Positions 23,838-24,777 of a stretch of 24,777 bases of DNA are shown here, in pieces. Under the pieces are notes generated by a model. That model did not search any database. It was not told the DNA's origin and saw only the letters and a list, made by a program, of their open reading frames with translations. Within the stretch, counting starts at the first letter, position 1; every line of letters begins with the position of its first letter. The position numbers and the translations under genes are program-made. Location: positions 1 through 24,777 of the forward strand of contig CAMLIT010000064.1 of the NCBI GenBank assembly GCA_946480295.1, written 5' to 3'. The DNA is from an uncultured Gemmatimonadota bacterium (GTDB lineage Bacteria; Gemmatimonadota; Gemmatimonadetes; Gemmatimonadales; Gemmatimonadaceae).

Positions 23838-24777
23838 ATGACGGCCGACGTCACGCTCCAGATCAACCTGTCCCCCGGCGACATCGCGTACGCCGAGTTG
23901 ACCGTGCCGGCGCTGGCCCGCGCACACGCGGGGTCCGTGTGTCATCGGATGGCCGTCGTCGACTGCTGCCGTCCGCAGCGCACGAAGCTCGTGGACCCGG
24001 ACGCGCGCTTTCCGGAGGCCCAGTTCAGGGAGCGCGTGGAACGCATCCGCGCGATCGCGGAGTCGCTCCGCTCGGCGGGGCACCTCGACGAGATCGTCTA
24101 TCTCCACCCCGGCGACGCGCTGATCGACGAGCTCTCGCGATCCTACCTGCGCGGACTCGTGAAGGAAACGCACGACTACGGCGGATGCGCTCTCACGGCA
24201 TACCTGGCCGGCTTCGAGCTCCCGCGCACCCGCTTCGTCCTGCATTACGACGCGGACATGCTGCTGTACCAGGCGCCGGGCTACGACTGGGCCGCGGAAG
24301 CGGCGGAGGGAATGCTCGAGATCCCGGGCGCCGTCGCCGGGACGCCACGCATCAGCCCGCCGTTCGCTCACGTGACCGGCACGCCTGATGGACCGAGCCG
24401 GCACGAAGCACTTCCGTACGTCCCCGTTCAGGGAGGATGGCGCAACAGCTGGTTCAGCACCCGCTGCATGCTGCTGGATCGCGAGCGCTTCCGGCGCTTC
24501 CTGCCGCTGCTGCAGGGACGCGTGCTCCTCGAAGTGCTCGCGGTGAAGTACCTGCGTCGTGGCTATCCGCGCGCGCCGGAGATCATGCTCTTCCGACGGC
24601 TCCGGAACGCCGGCGCCTGGCGATTGAACCTGAGCTCCCCCGACGCGTGGCTGCTCCATCCGCACACGAAGCCGCCGGAGTACCTCGCGCTGCTGCCGCA
24701 AATTCACAAGCACGTGCAGGCGGGCGTGTATCCGGCCGAGCAGGCCGGCCGAACGGAGATCGACGTCGCGGCCTGGG
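23838..24777 (+). CDS. Putative DxD-type (GT-A) glycosyltransferase, 3' end cut by window edge
   Basis: Open frame of 313 codons from the ATG at 23838 to the window end without a stop. The N-terminus (TLQINLSPGDIAYAELTVPA, from residue 6) reads like the first strand and helix of a nucleotide-sugar-binding GT-A domain. VLHYDADMLLY contains a D-x-D at 138-140, preceded by hydrophobic residues, as in metal-binding GT-A transferases. VQGGWRNSWFSTRCMLLDRE further on could hold the acceptor-binding part. I do not recognise the exact family; its codon use matches the neighbours and the position after an acyltransferase supports a glycan role. A nucleotidyltransferase or other DxD protein is the main alternative. 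The start could be later, but none is better supported. Confidence 0.7.
   Translation, partial: MTADVTLQINLSPGDIAYAELTVPALARAHAGSVCHRMAVVDCCRPQRTKLVDPDARFPEAQFRERVERIRAIAESLRSAGHLDEIVYLHPGDALIDELSRSYLRGLVKETHDYGGCALTAYLAGFELPRTRFVLHYDADMLLYQAPGYDWAAEAAEGMLEIPGAVAGTPRISPPFAHVTGTPDGPSRHEALPYVPVQGGWRNSWFSTRCMLLDRERFRRFLPLLQGRVLLEVLAVKYLRRGYPRAPEIMLFRRLRNAGAWRLNLSSPDAWLLHPHTKPPEYLALLPQIHKHVQAGVYPAEQAGRTEIDVAAW

Noticed and set aside
1..24777. Search for tRNA or rRNA genes, CRISPR arrays, insertion sequences or attachment sites.
   Set aside because: Nothing resembling conserved tRNA arms, regularly spaced repeats or transposase motifs was seen; the intergenic spaces are short and accounted for.

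Overview
The window is a dense, very GC-rich (about 70% by eye) bacterial stretch given over entirely to cell-surface polysaccharide synthesis. I see 18 protein genes, two of them cut by the window edges, and no RNA gene, transposase or CRISPR array. Base composition, scarcity of Shine-Dalgarno sites, and a plant-like GDP-mannose 3,5-epimerase next to carbamoyl and amido transferases would fit a Gemmatimonadota or similar soil bacterium. That assignment is inference; no marker gene is present.

Layout. (A) 1-7515, minus strand, transcribed leftwards: GT4 glycosyltransferase, carbamoyltransferase, GDP-mannose 3,5-epimerase, WcaI-like glycosyltransferase, FkbM methyltransferase, and a GT4 cut by the left edge. 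(B) 7516-7823: a 308-base divergent intergenic region. (C) 7824-15168, plus strand, tightly coupled: asparagine-synthase-type amidotransferase, GT4, one-piece ABC exporter (flippase type), glycosyltransferase, GT4. (D) 15182-16411, minus: acyltransferase-3 membrane protein. (E) 16588-19338, plus: multi-span polymerase-like membrane protein abutting a GT4. (F) 19269-22264, minus: WecA/TagO-type initiating sugar-phosphate transferase with an unusual soluble C-terminal domain, then a glycosyltransferase whose 3' end overlaps the convergent GT4 of block E. (G) 22511-24777, plus: a second acyltransferase-3 protein and a DxD-type glycosyltransferase cut by the right edge.

How it may work (inference). 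The WecA/TagO-like enzyme loads the first sugar phosphate on undecaprenyl phosphate. Up to eight glycosyltransferases extend the unit, with GDP-L-galactose or GDP-L-gulose made by the epimerase as one possible donor. The unit is decorated by O-carbamoylation, O-methylation, amidation and O-acylation. The PglK-like ABC protein flips it and the Wzy-like protein polymerises it. No Wzx flippase, Wza/Wzc export machinery or exosortase is visible here, so those steps must be encoded elsewhere or done differently.

The points most worth a second look are the GAF-like tail on the initiating transferase, the ABC flippase in an apparently Wzy-type cluster, and a perfect 12-base-pair palindrome in the divergent region at 16470-16501.
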